64,000 nt of DNA, from positions 2,542,001 through 2,606,000 of the forward strand of contig JAHNUO010000001.1 of the NCBI GenBank assembly GCA_019787685.1, given 5' to 3'. The notes under the pieces are model-generated. The model was given only the letters and a program-made list of their open reading frames with translations. It was not told the origin of the DNA and made no database searches. The stretch is from Chiua virens. Taxonomy: Eukaryota; Basidiomycota; Agaricomycetes; Boletales; Boletaceae. The translations under genes and the position numbers were made by a program. This document shows, piece by piece, positions 1 to 12,523 of the stretch. Within the stretch, counting starts at the first letter, position 1, and each line of letters begins with the position of its first letter.

Positions 1-549
1 TCGTCGGCAGCACCAGCAACACCGCCGGTTCCACCACCAGATCAGCAGGAGGCACGACCTGATCTCCAACTACATCTCTACTTGAATTGGCATTCGAATC
101 TGCGCTTGACGCTCACGACCTCGTTGCTTATTAATTACCCGTCTCCGTCCTTCATGTCGCTGCCGATCAAGCTCTCTGTGACCGGTCTCGTGTTTAATGG
201 AGAAGTGGCGGTCGCGTATGAAGGCAGCCGTGGACGCGTTCATATCTGCATATTGGACGATATGGATCCTTATGGACCTGCATGTCGACGGGAACGGAGT
301 CAGTCGAGTACGCCGCCCGAGATGGAGGATGATACAGGGGGGAAACGAGAAGGAAAACCCTTGCCAGTCGGCCAACGTTTATTGCCGTCCATTCTGATCG
401 AGAGTGAGATTGGTCAGGCGGATAAACATGTGTTGAAGAATGTCACGCGGGTCGAACGATTCATTCAGGATGTCATCCGGAAAACTGTCGAGGAAGAGCT
501 AGTGTTTCCAAACTTTCATACCCTCATCATTGGTGACCAGCCTCGTTGA
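1..549 (+). CDS. MDM12: Mdm12, ERMES complex subunit (3' part only)
   Basis: The reading frame is open from the first base of the window to a TGA at 547-549, so the N-terminus lies outside. Mdm12 is a soluble SMP-domain lipid-transfer subunit of ERMES, which ties the endoplasmic reticulum to the mitochondrial outer membrane and moves phospholipids between them. The visible part is the second half of the SMP domain. It starts with a Pro-rich linker, then a WHSNLRLTL-type strand, INYPSPSFMSLPIKL, and a second run around LLPSILIESEIGQ followed by a helix with NVTRVERFIQDVIRK and the family's typical end VFPNFHTL. A low-complexity acidic insert (about residues 95-118 of the visible part) interrupts the domain, as is usual in fungal Mdm12. 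No intron is needed in this segment. The next gene, ELP3, converges on it with 55 bp between the stops. Confidence 0.9.
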   Translation, partial: SSAAPATPPVPPPDQQEARPDLQLHLYLNWHSNLRLTLTTSLLINYPSPSFMSLPIKLSVTGLVFNGEVAVAYEGSRGRVHICILDDMDPYGPACRRERSQSSTPPEMEDDTGGKREGKPLPVGQRLLPSILIESEIGQADKHVLKNVTRVERFIQDVIRKTVEEELVFPNFHTLIIGDQPR

Positions 550-604
550 ATAGGACGAAATGTAGAATCAAAAATATATGAATACAGGTGTGCAGGCATG
601 CGTG

Positions 605-2693
<2,089 letters not shown>

Positions 2694-4420
2694 GTCGGGC
2701 TAGTTTGTAATGGATGTAGAGTCAAAAGATAATCTTAGCTCAAGTTTATGGGATACTCATCACTGGAAACTGATTCGCACGTTATGCGTTTGATTCGATG
2801 CCAAACAAACATTAAAATTGTGCGTCTACTAGATCCCATCATAATTGTGTACAAGGCCATCTGAAATTTTTGTTATTGGTTGCCTTGATCTGCACAATTT
2901 CAAGTGAACTGTAACACGTGTGCAAGTCAATGCGCAAATGATTGGAGCTTCCGAAACTGCTGTAATAATCTCACATAAATGTAGTTGCAATGTAATTCCA
3001 TTGTAAGAGGCCTATCATATTTTGTTATTATGGTATTTTCCCTCAATATTAGGCATGAATTCAAAGCTCACAGCACTTTGGTGGTACAGTACAATCACTT
3101 CCTAAAGTTATGATGTGATCATAAAGGCAATATAAATCCCCCATAAATCTTTGTTGTATGGCCATTTCTGTTAGGGGTGTGACTGCACAGATTAGTAACT
3201 AATAGTTCACACGCCATGCAAGTATCACGAATTTTGGGGCTCAAGCCTCAGAAGTGACGGACGAGGATGATTTTCAAGAAAATCCTTGTTTGGCAGTCTC
3301 CAGGGTCTGTACTCTGTCCGTCACCGGTGACCCTGGTAGCTTTGGTAAGTTGTGCCATTGTTGATGGGCTCGTGATCGCGTGATCATTCATAATAGCCTG
3401 AGACTGGTGGGCTGACATAACTTTGGACATTGTGAGTCTTCGGATCATATCCGCACCAGAGTTTTAAAATCTGACTTGTGTTCACCGGTGTTGTGCGTTT
3501 GTTCTCATTGTCAGCCATCATTGATTCATCAACTCCAGGGTCACAGGTATGTGGGAACTTATAGCAATGCTGACGCACACAGCTACGCAACATTGGATTG
3601 ACACAGCCTGAGCGGTACGACAACAACACTGATGCACACTGGCATGACGAGTCGACGATGCGACATCAGATCGACATGGTGGTGACAATGACATGCCACC
3701 CTTCTGTGCGAGTCTCGTAATTGCTCTGGGTTATTAAGGATTCCGACTCGACTTCGTGCTCTTGTCTACATCTCACCCTTATTAGTGCCAGTAGATAACA
3801 TAGATGTAGGATAGCAGTTATGAATAATGAATACCTTTCCCCCTCGATGAAAGGCTAGATCGACTGGTGAGGCATGCTCTCAATTTGTTCGTATGTGGAT
3901 CCTGGGGATTGCACCACAATAAAATTGCACAGTATTATTTTATGGAGCTGCAAGAGTGATCAAATATTAAGTGGGACTACAAACAACTCCGAAGTGTGGA
4001 ACATTAGGCACATGCAATGGAAAGTTGGATTGCTATACCATACCGTTAGCAGATTTGTTTCTTATTTTATTTCGGTTGCAAACCAATGGCATGTACTCTA
4101 TTTTGGGATGATATTCCTCATCTGTTAGCATGTTTGTGTGATTGGCAAGGCAACATAGCGTTATATGTACATACAACCCAATTAGCAACCCACTTAGCAT
4201 ACTGCGCCCGATTGTGGTCTTTTTGGGGTTGACAACTCGATTGTATTACACTGGCAATAAATTTGAGTTCCAGTGATGCTAGCAATGATGCCAGCGGTTG
4301 TTGGACTTTGATTAGGCCAAATAATGACAAGCCTCACTTCTATCTTTGTCTTTCGACCACGAACCACGGTGCTGCAACATCTTCCGATCACCAAGTTGGA
4401 CTGCCAGTGGACTGCACAAG
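2694..4420. other. 1.7-kb stretch without a recognisable gene
   Basis: AT-richer than the flanks, with only short, unconvincing open frames on both strands (for example 3248-3629). I found no clear long terminal repeats, terminal inverted repeats, tRNA or other RNA gene. It could hold eroded transposon sequence plus the promoters of ELP3 (minus) and of the F-box relic (plus). Confidence 0.5.
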
Positions 4421-5416
4421 ATGCACCGTTGCTTGACCATTTTCGAGGCGCAACATGCCATCTTCCAACAATTCCACGACGATCCCGAGAGAAAGGTCAC
4501 ATTAGCCAGACTTGCGCGCACTTGTCGAACATTGAGCAATGTTGCTCTTGATGTCTTGTGGGAGGAACTGGCTTCAATCACGTACCTCATGTCTTCCTCA
4601 CGACCTATGGAAGACTGGCCACTCCGAGTTTAATGGAGGGAAGGTACGTTCTCGAATATTTTGGTTCATTTTACTCAGTGATCTGGAATCTAGACATTCG
4701 AATTTAAACGGGCAATGTCAAATTGAGACTGTGACATTTTCTTCCGATACTCCTCCCGGGTATGGTCCCTCGAACACAACGGGTCTTCCTTGCATTTCGA
4801 CAGAAATGTTATCATTGCGCTATCCTAACCCCTAAGCTGCAGTCCGCTTGCCCCAAATCTCCAATCCCTCCTCTGGAACGAACTCAAAAAAGAGTGTCTT
4901 CCGCTCCTGCAGTCGTTTTTCACCTATTCTCTGGCCACCCTCGATCTGCCGTGTGTTGCCTTGAGGTCATCCGAAGTATTGATGCACCTAATCTCTACAT
5001 GCCCCTCACTGAAGTATTTCTACATTCAAAGTGGCGGAATCCCGGATGCCCAGACTCAGAAGATCCTGTTCGGGGCGCTCTTTCCATAACTGTATTCGTT
5101 GGAATTACTCGATTGCCCTACACTCGACGAAGCTGCCATCATCAACCTCTCCCGTCTTCCCTCTTTGGCCGACTTCACAGGGAACCTCCGAGATAATCTG
5201 TTTCCGGTCACGATTGCAGCCTTTTTAAGCGATACCTGCCCCCAGTTGCAGATGGCTTCATCGTCCTGGAATGCCAGTGAGGGCTATGAAGTTGAGTTTC
5301 GTATATACCAGGGGAGATGGGAGGAAGTGAATCGCTGGTTGCCTGTGTTCTTGACAGTGAGGAAACAATATATGGACTGGAGTATAGACGAAGCGAAGGA
5401 GAATAGCAGAGAGTGA
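4421..5416 (+). pseudogene. Degenerate agaricomycete F-box-type gene
   Basis: From the ATG at 4421 the first 60 residues match the N-terminal layout of the large agaricomycete F-box family: a HRCLTIFEAQHAIF helix, then LARTCRTLSNVALDVLWEEL, the consensus by which these proteins are recognised. F-box proteins couple targets to SCF ubiquitin ligases through Skp1. Right after WEELASI the expected continuation (a CLPHDLW segment) is in another frame, with the break at about 4585-4600. Further leucine-rich pieces turn up in different frames up to about 5416 (for instance TLDEAAIINLSRLPSLADF at about 5115). No set of standard introns joins them. It is therefore best read as a decayed gene, although one-base sequence errors like those in neighbouring genes could also contribute. 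Such F-box genes expand and die quickly in mushrooms, so a relic here is not surprising. Confidence 0.6.
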
Positions 5417-5540
5417 TCTTATTCAACTTTGGCACGGTTCGACGTCAGTATATATTGTTACCTGCTATCCGCATGCCATTGCCCAGAAGTCATCAAATTT
5501 TTTAGGCTTTGTATTGCACCTAGCATGTACCCTTATTGAC

Positions 5541-7175
5541 ATGCTCAGACCTAACTTTCTTGTTCGATATTGTCTTGCACGCTGGAGACCGGTTGACATC
5601 AAAAACTATCATGTATGTTCAACCATCCCATCTAAAGGTGACAAAGGTACGTCAAGCCGACATGAAACCACGTCCAGACACATTCTAACGCGTTCGAACG
5701 TTGATGCAGTCGTCGTAGCTATGTCCGGAGGCGTCGACTCCTCCGTGACCGCAAAACTTCTCGCCGACGCATCCAACGTTAGTCCACCCCTCTTACTCGC
5801 ATTTCCGTTTGATCATGCTGCCCAGGGATACGATCTCTCTGCAGTTTTCATGCGGAACTGGGATATGCGCGACGAATCGGGCTCGGACGACGGGTGTGAA
5901 TGGAAGAAGGACTGGGAAGACGTGCAGAGAGTCTGTCGAATGCTCGACATACCCGTCAAGATGGTGCGTGCTGGTTCTGAACGTTGACGAACGTCACCTA
6001 ACTGACGCAGATCGATCTTAGTCGGGAATATTGGCTGCGTGTGTTCGAGCCGTCCCTAAGAGACTGGGCTTTGGGGCTTTCACCGAATCCCGACGTGTGG
6101 TGTAACAAGTGAGACACGCTTTTGTTCGAGCTTCCTGCTTACGGTTCGGGGCCCCAGGGAAGTCAAGTTTGGCGCGCTTTTGGACAGTCTTTCAAAGGAA
6201 CCTGCCCTTTCAAATGCGTGGCTTGCTACCGGTATCCACCCTCTCCAAACCGCTCTCCGTCGTTCCTGACTGTTGTACGACAGGACATTATGCACACAAG
6301 GCTTGGGATACACGCGCTCACCACCCTAAGCTGCGCCCCATGCTCTGCAAACCCGTCGACGCGACAAAGGATCAAACGTACTACCTATCCTCCATATCCG
6401 AAAATGGCCTCTCGCGTGCCCTGTTCCCCCTCTCTCAATTCACAAAGGCACAGGTGCGGCATCTGGCTATCGAGTGGAAGCTACCGACTGCAACCAGAGA
6501 TGAAAGCATGGGTCTCTGCTTTGTAGGGGAACGAAGGCGATTCAGCCACTTCTTATGTACGTCGTCCCCGCCTTGCTACTCACAACCGCGTTCCAATTCC
6601 TTCAGCACAATATATCGTACCCAAACCGGGGCCCATTGTGGACATGACTACCGGACATCAAGTCGGCGTTCATCAGGGACTATGGCAGTATACGATCGGT
6701 CAAGGGGCCAAGCTCAGCGGCATGCCGGAAAGAATGTTTGTCGCCAGAAAAGATCCAGAGATGAATACCGTCTTTATTGTGCCTGGACCGTGCGTCGCGT
6801 CGTTCACTTGCCATTCGCTGCGCTAACTGCTTGCAGGGACCATCCGGCGTTGTATGTCCAGAGCCTGCGCGTGCGTGACTTTTGCTGGATATGGGCGGAC
6901 GATGAGCCGAGGGAGGTGTCACAACCTCGTGGCCTGGAAGCGGGCGTCAGGTATCGACATCGCATGATCGACGTGCCGTGTGCCGTTCATCGGTGTGTGA
7001 CCCCAGTCTTCGTTGAATCAGATGTAGTGATTGATCCATTGGCAGAGATACCCGAGGACTGCACATCGTCTTTCGTACGCCACAAAAAGGCATCGCGCCT
7101 GGTCAGATTGCAACCATCTATTCCGGAAATTGGTGTTTGGGGTGTGGTGTCATTGATGAAGGCGTTCGGGCTTGA
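5541..7175 (+). CDS. MTU1: Mitochondrial tRNA-specific 2-thiouridylase (MnmA/Mtu1/Slm3)
   Basis: The enzyme adds the s2 group to wobble U34 of mitochondrial tRNAs for Lys, Glu and Gln. The ATG at 5541 opens a basic, Ser/Arg-rich N-terminus suited to mitochondrial import. Intron 1 (5647-5709) brings this onto VVVAMSGGVDSSV, the PP-loop that binds ATP. The first catalytic cysteine is in PDVWCNKEVKFG and the second in SMGLCFVGER, the usual pair for persulfide transfer. Then come GHQVGVHQGLWQYTIGQG and the C-terminal beta-barrel ending in PQKGIAPGQIATIY and WCLGCGVIDEG, with a TGA at 7173-7175. Some eight introns of about 45-65 nt, all GT-AG, join the exons without any frame break, including the last one (donor at about 7001, acceptor ending about 7048). 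The 3' end is repeated, in degraded form, 290 bp downstream. DTD1 follows on the same strand. Confidence 0.9.
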
Positions 7176-7290
7176 TCTTAGTGTCATACGTATGGCTTGC
7201 CTAATATACCAGCTCCAAAAAATCTTGGCCGATCTCCTCTTGACACCACCATGAATGCAGTCATACAGCGTGTCACCGGCAAGCGATCGC
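7065..7290 (+). repeat. Tandem duplication, copy A (functional MTU1 end, dead DTD1 start)
   Basis: This segment and 7355-7585 align end to end: the TTTCGTACGCCACAAAAAGG block of MTU1, the GGCTTGCC and GATCTCCTC blocks of the spacer, and the ATG plus CAGTC(A/G)TACAGCG(T/C)GTC start of DTD1. In copy A the MTU1 coding end is intact. The DTD1-like start at 7252 runs into a changed splice donor (GGTAAG has become GGCAAG) and stops making sense. Confidence 0.8.
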
Positions 7291-7354
7291 GGAGGTGTTG
7301 AAAGAGGACTTCTGCCTGCGATGCAGTACTCAACATCACTCAACCTCGGGTTAG

Positions 7355-7585
7355 TTAGTCTTTCATACGCCGCAAAAAGGACAACGCGCCTCAGGCTGGT
7401 CCGATTGCAATCATCTATTCCAGAATTTAGTATTCGGGTGTCACTAATATTGACGATGATCCAAGTTAGATTTATCCATGTCATAGATATATGTAGCTTG
7501 CCTAATCTGGATTATACAGTCTTGGTCGATCTCCTCGACGCCATCATGAGAGCAGTCGTACAGCGCGTCATGTACCGCATCCGTC
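7355..7585 (+). repeat. Tandem duplication, copy B (dead MTU1 end, DTD1 start in use)
   Basis: Partner of 7065-7290, offset about 290 bp. By eye the two are roughly 70% identical with small indels. The MTU1-like part (TTTCATACGCCGCAAAAAGG onward) is shifted and broken, so it is not used. The ATG at 7546 with MRAVVQRV is the recognisable DTD1 start. Confidence 0.8.
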
Positions 7586-8461
7586 ACCGGTAAGCAGTCC
7601 AGATCGACTTGGACGACGACGACCTCACATTCCATAGTTGATGGCAAAGTGATCTCGAGCATATCAAAAGGACTGATGGTCCTTGTCGGCATTGGCACTG
7701 GTACGCACGCAACCTCCACCGAACTCCCAGCCATTGTTCATCCCGATCGCGCAAGGCTAGACGATACCCCCGCAGACGTCGACATCCTCTCCCAAAAAAT
7801 GTAACTGTGATTTGATTTCACGACGATCCATGGGACGATCTGAGCCCGAGCTGATAGTACACGGTAGACTCTCCCTACGCGCCTTCTCAGACGCCAACGG
7901 TGCGATGTGGAAGACGAGCGTCAAGGATATTGCGGGCGAAGTTCCTCTGCGTGTCCCAGTTCACGCTCATGGCCAACACGACCAAGGGGAGCAAGCCCGA
8001 TTTTCATAGGGCAATGGTGCGTCTCTCCGTCTCTGTCCGAGGCGTTCCCCGCCTCTTTCACACAGGTTCATTGAACAGTGTGGACAGTCCGCGGAGACGT
8101 CGCGTCAATTGTATGGCGTATTTCTAGACAAGATGAAAGAGCTATATGTCCCAGATCGCATCAAAGGTATTTTGGCCTTGGTGATTTCGCCGATGTGGTG
8201 ACTCAGACATGCAGATGGTCAGTTTGGTGCCATGATGGACGTGAGCTTGACAAACGAGGTATGTGTCGTCGCATCCCAGACTACTGGGGCTGACCACGCA
8301 TATAGGGGCCCGTCACTTTCAACCTCGATACAAGAAAATTCGAGTATATCACGACCCCCAACGGTGGCGGCGACAAAGGAGAAAAGAGAAAGGTCAAGGG
8401 TGATCCACCTAGGTCGGAAGAGCTAACGCAGTTGACCTCAACTTCCGGGGGAGAGTCGTGA
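7546..8461 (+). CDS. DTD1: D-aminoacyl-tRNA deacylase (DTD)
   Basis: DTD hydrolyses D-amino acids wrongly attached to tRNA and so protects translation. The protein opens MRAVVQRV and continues SASVTVDGKVISSISKGLMVLVGIGT, then a DDTPADVDILSQK block, NGAMWKTSVKDI, the active-site motif SQFTLMAN, TTKGSKPDFHRAM, and the cross-subunit motif NEGPVTF near the end. It is about 160 residues plus a Lys/Glu-rich tail that ends at the TGA at 8459-8461. Introns are short. Two places need a one-base correction that splicing cannot provide: 7570-7577, between QRV and SASVTV (GTCATGTACCGCATCC), and 7940-7950, between GEV and LCVSQF (GAAGTTCCTCTGC). The acceptor giving a clean frame after HRAM is the AACAG just before the TGTGGACAG exon near 8076. 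The start lies in the second copy of a tandem duplication. PGS1 converges from downstream, with 195 bp between stops. Confidence 0.85.
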
Positions 8462-8656
8462 GAGACTACCCTGGGTACTTTGCCGCGGCGAATCCTTCGG
8501 AGTCTGGTGTGTGAGATGAATGGGATTGTATTGCTTCTTATGCAGTACCCTGACCATGCGCCGTACGCGCACTGGACATCAGATCGCAGATCGAGAAATA
8601 CTGATACTCGGGCGAGAGGGTTATTGGTGAGTTGGGAGTGGAAGAAGAGCATCAAG

Positions 8657-10255
8657 TCACAACATTCCTCCAACGAAGCCAACGATCGCCTTGGTTCTCC
8701 AACGAATCTTTCTATCCGCGCCTCTCCACGGCCCGGCCCATCGTCGCAAATTAAGAACTTCTTCGTGGAGGATTCGTCGCAATGCCTGTGAGGAAGTGAC
8801 CATTACGAAAGAAAGCTCGGTGTCAAGGTTTGCGGACCGTGAGTTCAGGTTCGTTGAACCAAACATGGTCAGCGATGGGAGACTGTCTCTGGAGGGGGAT
8901 AGCCAAATGCCTGCCGAGTATTAAGATGCTGATGACCAAAGAGGAACTAAGCTACCTTTGGCGTGGTATGTCCAATCTGGTCGTTCCCATTCTGACAGAG
9001 TGACGGCATCGTCGTGTTGATCGGAGAGACGGCCAGCAGCGCGAACAGCACGCATGAACTTCTGCTCCAGTAGAGTGTACCCTTCGGGAATGAGGCCGGA
9101 CAATCCGCGGGATCCGTAGAAACCATTTGCCTGGTATGGTTAGTGAGAGAAAGGGAATGAAAGGAAATAAGGAGCTACCTTTGGGCTAGCGGCAATGACC
9201 TCGCAAGCGGCAGGGGATTTGAGAATCATATCCTGGTAGGGTTTGTAAAGGCCGAAATAGCCACTGGTCCAAGTCATGACAGGGGGAGGATTGCCGGTGG
9301 AATGGTGAGATTGCAAATGGTCAAAGAGAATGGACAACGTGCGCTCTTCCTCACGGATATTGAACTGGCCGCCTTGTATGACGGGAATAGGATGGTGTCG
9401 TTGGTGGGAAGGGAGGAGGTGACACGGGCAGCCTGGAATTGGGACAATGCGTCGTGGACCTTGGAATGTATCTTCCACGGCTGAACAGAAGGGTCGGGCC
9501 ATTGTATTATAGGAGAGTCTATGCCGGGCTCAGAGACGATGTTATAGGAAAAGGAGGATATTATCTGGAGAAAGGAGAAACAGTAGTCTGCAAGAGTTGG
9601 CTGCGCGGTGAAATGGAGGTAGCGATCTTGCCGGTTGGTAAAGTAGGATTTATTGAGATTGGCGCTGTGTGTGGTGAGTTGGTGGGAAGGAAGGAGGAAG
9701 GGGACGTACCCGCTGATGATGACTTCATCGTCAGCGCCGTAGATTTTCGCGTGCCAGGTCCCCCAGCCCTCGTTGAAGCGTGGAGGAACGATGGAAGTCA
9801 ATGGCGCACCTAGCTTTGGGCTGCGAAAGAGGGAGACATGAACCCTGGTGCCATGTGCGCGTAAAAGGAGGAGGAGGGCGAGAACGGGGGAATCTGGGCC
9901 TGGTCTTGTGGAGCGATTATAATCGAGGGTGAGGTAGAGGTGGAGACGGAGGTTTTTGCGCAGGGCGGTGTCGAGGGCAGCTAACTAGGAAGAGTGGGTT
10001 TGGAGAGACGCGTCGGAGAGGGTACATACCAGGTTGTGTTCGGAAGGTCCGATATAAAGAGAAGAGAGAAAGATGCGACGTTTTGCGCGGGCAATAATGT
10101 GCTAATTTTGAGTGAGTGAATGAAGAGATACGAGTCTAAATACATACGATGAGATTGTCGTGAAATGAATGGGGGGTGTTGAGCACGCGGACGTGTGTCG
10201 CTGCGAGGCCGATGGCAGGCAAACGAGACGACAGCGAGTATAGAACAGACATCAT
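8657..10255 (-). CDS. PGS1: CDP-diacylglycerol-glycerol-3-phosphate 3-phosphatidyltransferase (Pgs1)
   Basis: Pgs1 makes phosphatidylglycerophosphate, the committed step to cardiolipin in mitochondria. It belongs to the phospholipase-D superfamily, and both HKD motifs are visible: HAKIYGADDEVIISG with ANLNKSYFTNRQDRY downstream of an intron, and TYHAKGIWLSP with FGSTNLNSRSANLDTE near the C-terminus. The N-terminal block RAKRRIFLSSLYIGPSEHNL and DYNRSTRPGPDSP are also typical. The ATG at 10255 begins MMSVLYSLSSRLPAIGLA, a plausible presequence. At 9388-9396 the frame changes: the run TTCCCGTCATA must be one base longer to continue from TILF into PVIQGGQFNIREEE, so one C seems to be missing, a typical homopolymer discrepancy. 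A stop at 8657 ends a basic tail. The gene is divergent from the ASI-like gene, with only about 21 bp between the two ATGs. Confidence 0.88.
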
Positions 10256-10276
10256 TATGATGACTAAGCTAATTAT

Positions 10277-12523
10277 ATGGTCGAACCCAAGTCTTTTGGT
10301 TCTACTCTCAGCGAGATGCTCAACAACGACACGCTACTGTTTCTCTTTCGTAGGGACATTCCCAACACCACCCTTACCTGGCCCATGGGGTTTCCTCACA
10401 TCGGGCTACATTCTCGGTCTCATCGTCATGGTACTCTTCTCCCTTATCACCCCGCATTCTACTCAAGTTACCCATTCCAGGCCGTTCTGATGCATCGCAT
10501 ACAAAACATCGTCGTACCACCCCGTCACAGGCTCTCTCGCTTTCCCCGCCAACCATATCGACAATCTCCCTTTCTCCAAGCCATATCTCGTGCCATATTC
10601 CCCCTCGATTTCTCTAATTCTCTCGTTCGCTTCCTTCTTCGTCTCCCCTCCCTCTTCTTTCTGTCAAAATCCCTCCTCTTCTGGCTCACAACCCTCGCCC
10701 AGACCGCACGCGAATTCAATCTCCCCAATTCCCCTTGGCTCCACTTCTTTACTTCGTGGGTCGCGCAGCAAGAGACGGCAGCCCTCTGCTGGTTTACGTT
10801 TTGCTCCGTCTGCGGTGCTCTCTGTGTCGAAGCGCTTACCCGCGGTTTGGAGGGTACAAACAACAATGCTTCTCCATTTAATCTTGTATGTCGTCCTGCC
10901 TCATGTCCCTCCTAGATATCCTCGCTTAATTTTCGATCGTGTCTTAGTTCGGTTACGCCTTCCTATTGCATATATACTCATCTCCAATGACACACGACTC
11001 CAAATTGGATGGCCTCCCCTCCCGGCCCGACAAACACGTTGTTTTCACTATCATACTCCCCCTCTTACAAGTCCGTCCTCGTTTCCGTCATCCCCTCTCT
11101 ATAAACTTAATCACTCGTTCTAGCTCTCGATCGTACACTGTATTGGAATAAAACAAGCATGGTCCAATCATCGTCTCATCCCTTCCGCACTTATATCAGT
11201 CATCGCACTTGTTCATTTCCATTGGGTTCTATGGTTCTCCGAATCCACCTACCCCCTTCTCAATTACATGCCCTGTCTCTTCGAATCAATCCTCCTTGCC
11301 GTCACCTTGCTAGCTATCTTTCTCAATGCCCTCACTCAGATCCTTGCCGAAGGCTCTGTCTCTCGCCCACTATTCGGCCATCACGCTGCTATATTGCCCA
11401 GACTAGACGAAGACTTTTCAGTTGCGCTCCTCCGCATCGGTACAGCCAGTCTGGAAACTTCCAGTGTCGCTGGCCTCGGAAACGAGGTTGGTGGTGTCGC
11501 TCTCATGCCTGCCACTTTCGACCAGACAGAGATCGGCACTGTACAACTGAGTCGCTTCGGCGTCGCTTCCATCTCTCACACACTCCAAGTTTGTGGTAAG
11601 ACCCTCAGAACAAGGAGTGGCTTTACAAACGAAATAAAGAATGTCAAAGCCGCCGCCAACGACGGCGACCTGTGGCTGGACTTCGGGTTGGTACCGTGAA
11701 TTTGTCAAGTTTGCTGTAGGGATCGCCCGCTTTCTTAAACGTCTCTACATGGTTCTCGCGGGATTTTTTGAAGAGCCCGCGTATGCGCATGCACCCGCTG
11801 TCCTCCCCGAGCACAGAAGACGCCCCTTCAGCAGAGGATTATTCACAAGAAGAGCAAGTAGCTGTCCAAGACCTGTGGGGTAGGTTTATTCGCGGAGAGC
11901 AACTTAGCGATGATGATTACGACGAATACGAACCGTCCTCTCGCTCACGTTCGACCTCTCTCGAATCTCTATCTTCTCTTTCTGACAGTGCAGAGCATGA
12001 TAATCAAGTCGAAGCCGTTCGTCTTTATGCCGACATCACCTCCACGGTCACCACACCGACTTCAGCATCGCATTTATTGGCCCACTTGGTTGATCCTTCG
12101 CCGTCGCCCCTGACGCGGCGACGATTCAACCGGTTGGTCCCTGCCCCCTCGACCGAAGCAGATTCCGCCGACGGGTGGGATGAAGTGATGCGCGCACGAA
12201 GGCCAAGTACTGTCTCGCGATCCGAAGAATCACTCGAGGAACTAAGAAGGAATTGTGTAATATGCACGGTGGAGCCTCGTCAGATTATTTGCTGGCCGTG
12301 TCGGTGAGCACGTCTCAGGACTGTCTGTAACTAGATTGACAGCTCGTAGATGTCTTGCGCTGTGCGATGACTGTCGAGAAAACTTGGCGTCTCGCTCGTC
12401 TGTCTCAAAGCACACGTGTCCATGTTGTCGAACAAAGTGAGCGATATGTTCGTCTTGGCTGGATCGGTTGTCTGATACGATCACGCCAGCGTGGAAGGAT
12501 ACTCCAAGATATATATTCCCTAG
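10277..12523 (+). CDS. Multi-span membrane RING E3 ligase, Asi1/Asi3-like
   Basis: The C-terminus is a RING of the Asi type: CVICTVEPRQIICWPCR, an intron (about 12303-12350), then CLALCDDCRENL and HTCPCC. A last intron (about 12437-12488) leads to VEGYSKIYIP and a TAG at 12521-12523. Asi1/Asi3 in yeast sit in the inner nuclear membrane and mark misplaced or signalling proteins for degradation. Upstream are several hydrophobic spans: GFLTSGYILGLIVM, then the conserved HRIQNIVVPPR, FFLSKSLLFWLTTL, ALISVIALVHFHWVLWF and ESILLAVTLLAIFLNALTQIL. After these come the family block RPLFGHHAAILPRLDEDFSV and a long acidic Ser-rich region. Three one-base frame breaks are needed: an extra A in CCCATGGGG (10385), an extra base near GGGTTGGTACCG (11686-11692), and one T too many in the T6 run at 11763-11768. 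The start at 10277 is the best upstream ATG but is not certain. Confidence 0.75.

Noticed and set aside
2694..4420. Solo LTR or other retroelement remnant
   Set aside because: No matching terminal repeats, target duplications or polymerase/integrase motifs were found; only low complexity and AT richness.
7000..7050. A frameshift at the MTU1 C-terminus
   Set aside because: A standard intron (donor GTGTGTGACC, acceptor TTGGCAG) restores HRDTRGLHIVFRTPQKG in frame, so no lesion is needed.
6987..7734. Minus-strand frames over the MTU1/DTD1 duplication
   Set aside because: Their length reflects the duplicated plus-strand coding sequence; no motif on the minus strand.
8008..8090. A frameshift in DTD1 after HRAM
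   Set aside because: Choosing the acceptor ending AACAG before TGTGGACAG gives a clean join to SAETSRQLYGVFLDKM.
8281..8682. Minus-strand frame opposite the DTD1 3' end
   Set aside because: It is antisense to conserved DTD1 exons and overlaps the PGS1 stop; a shadow frame.
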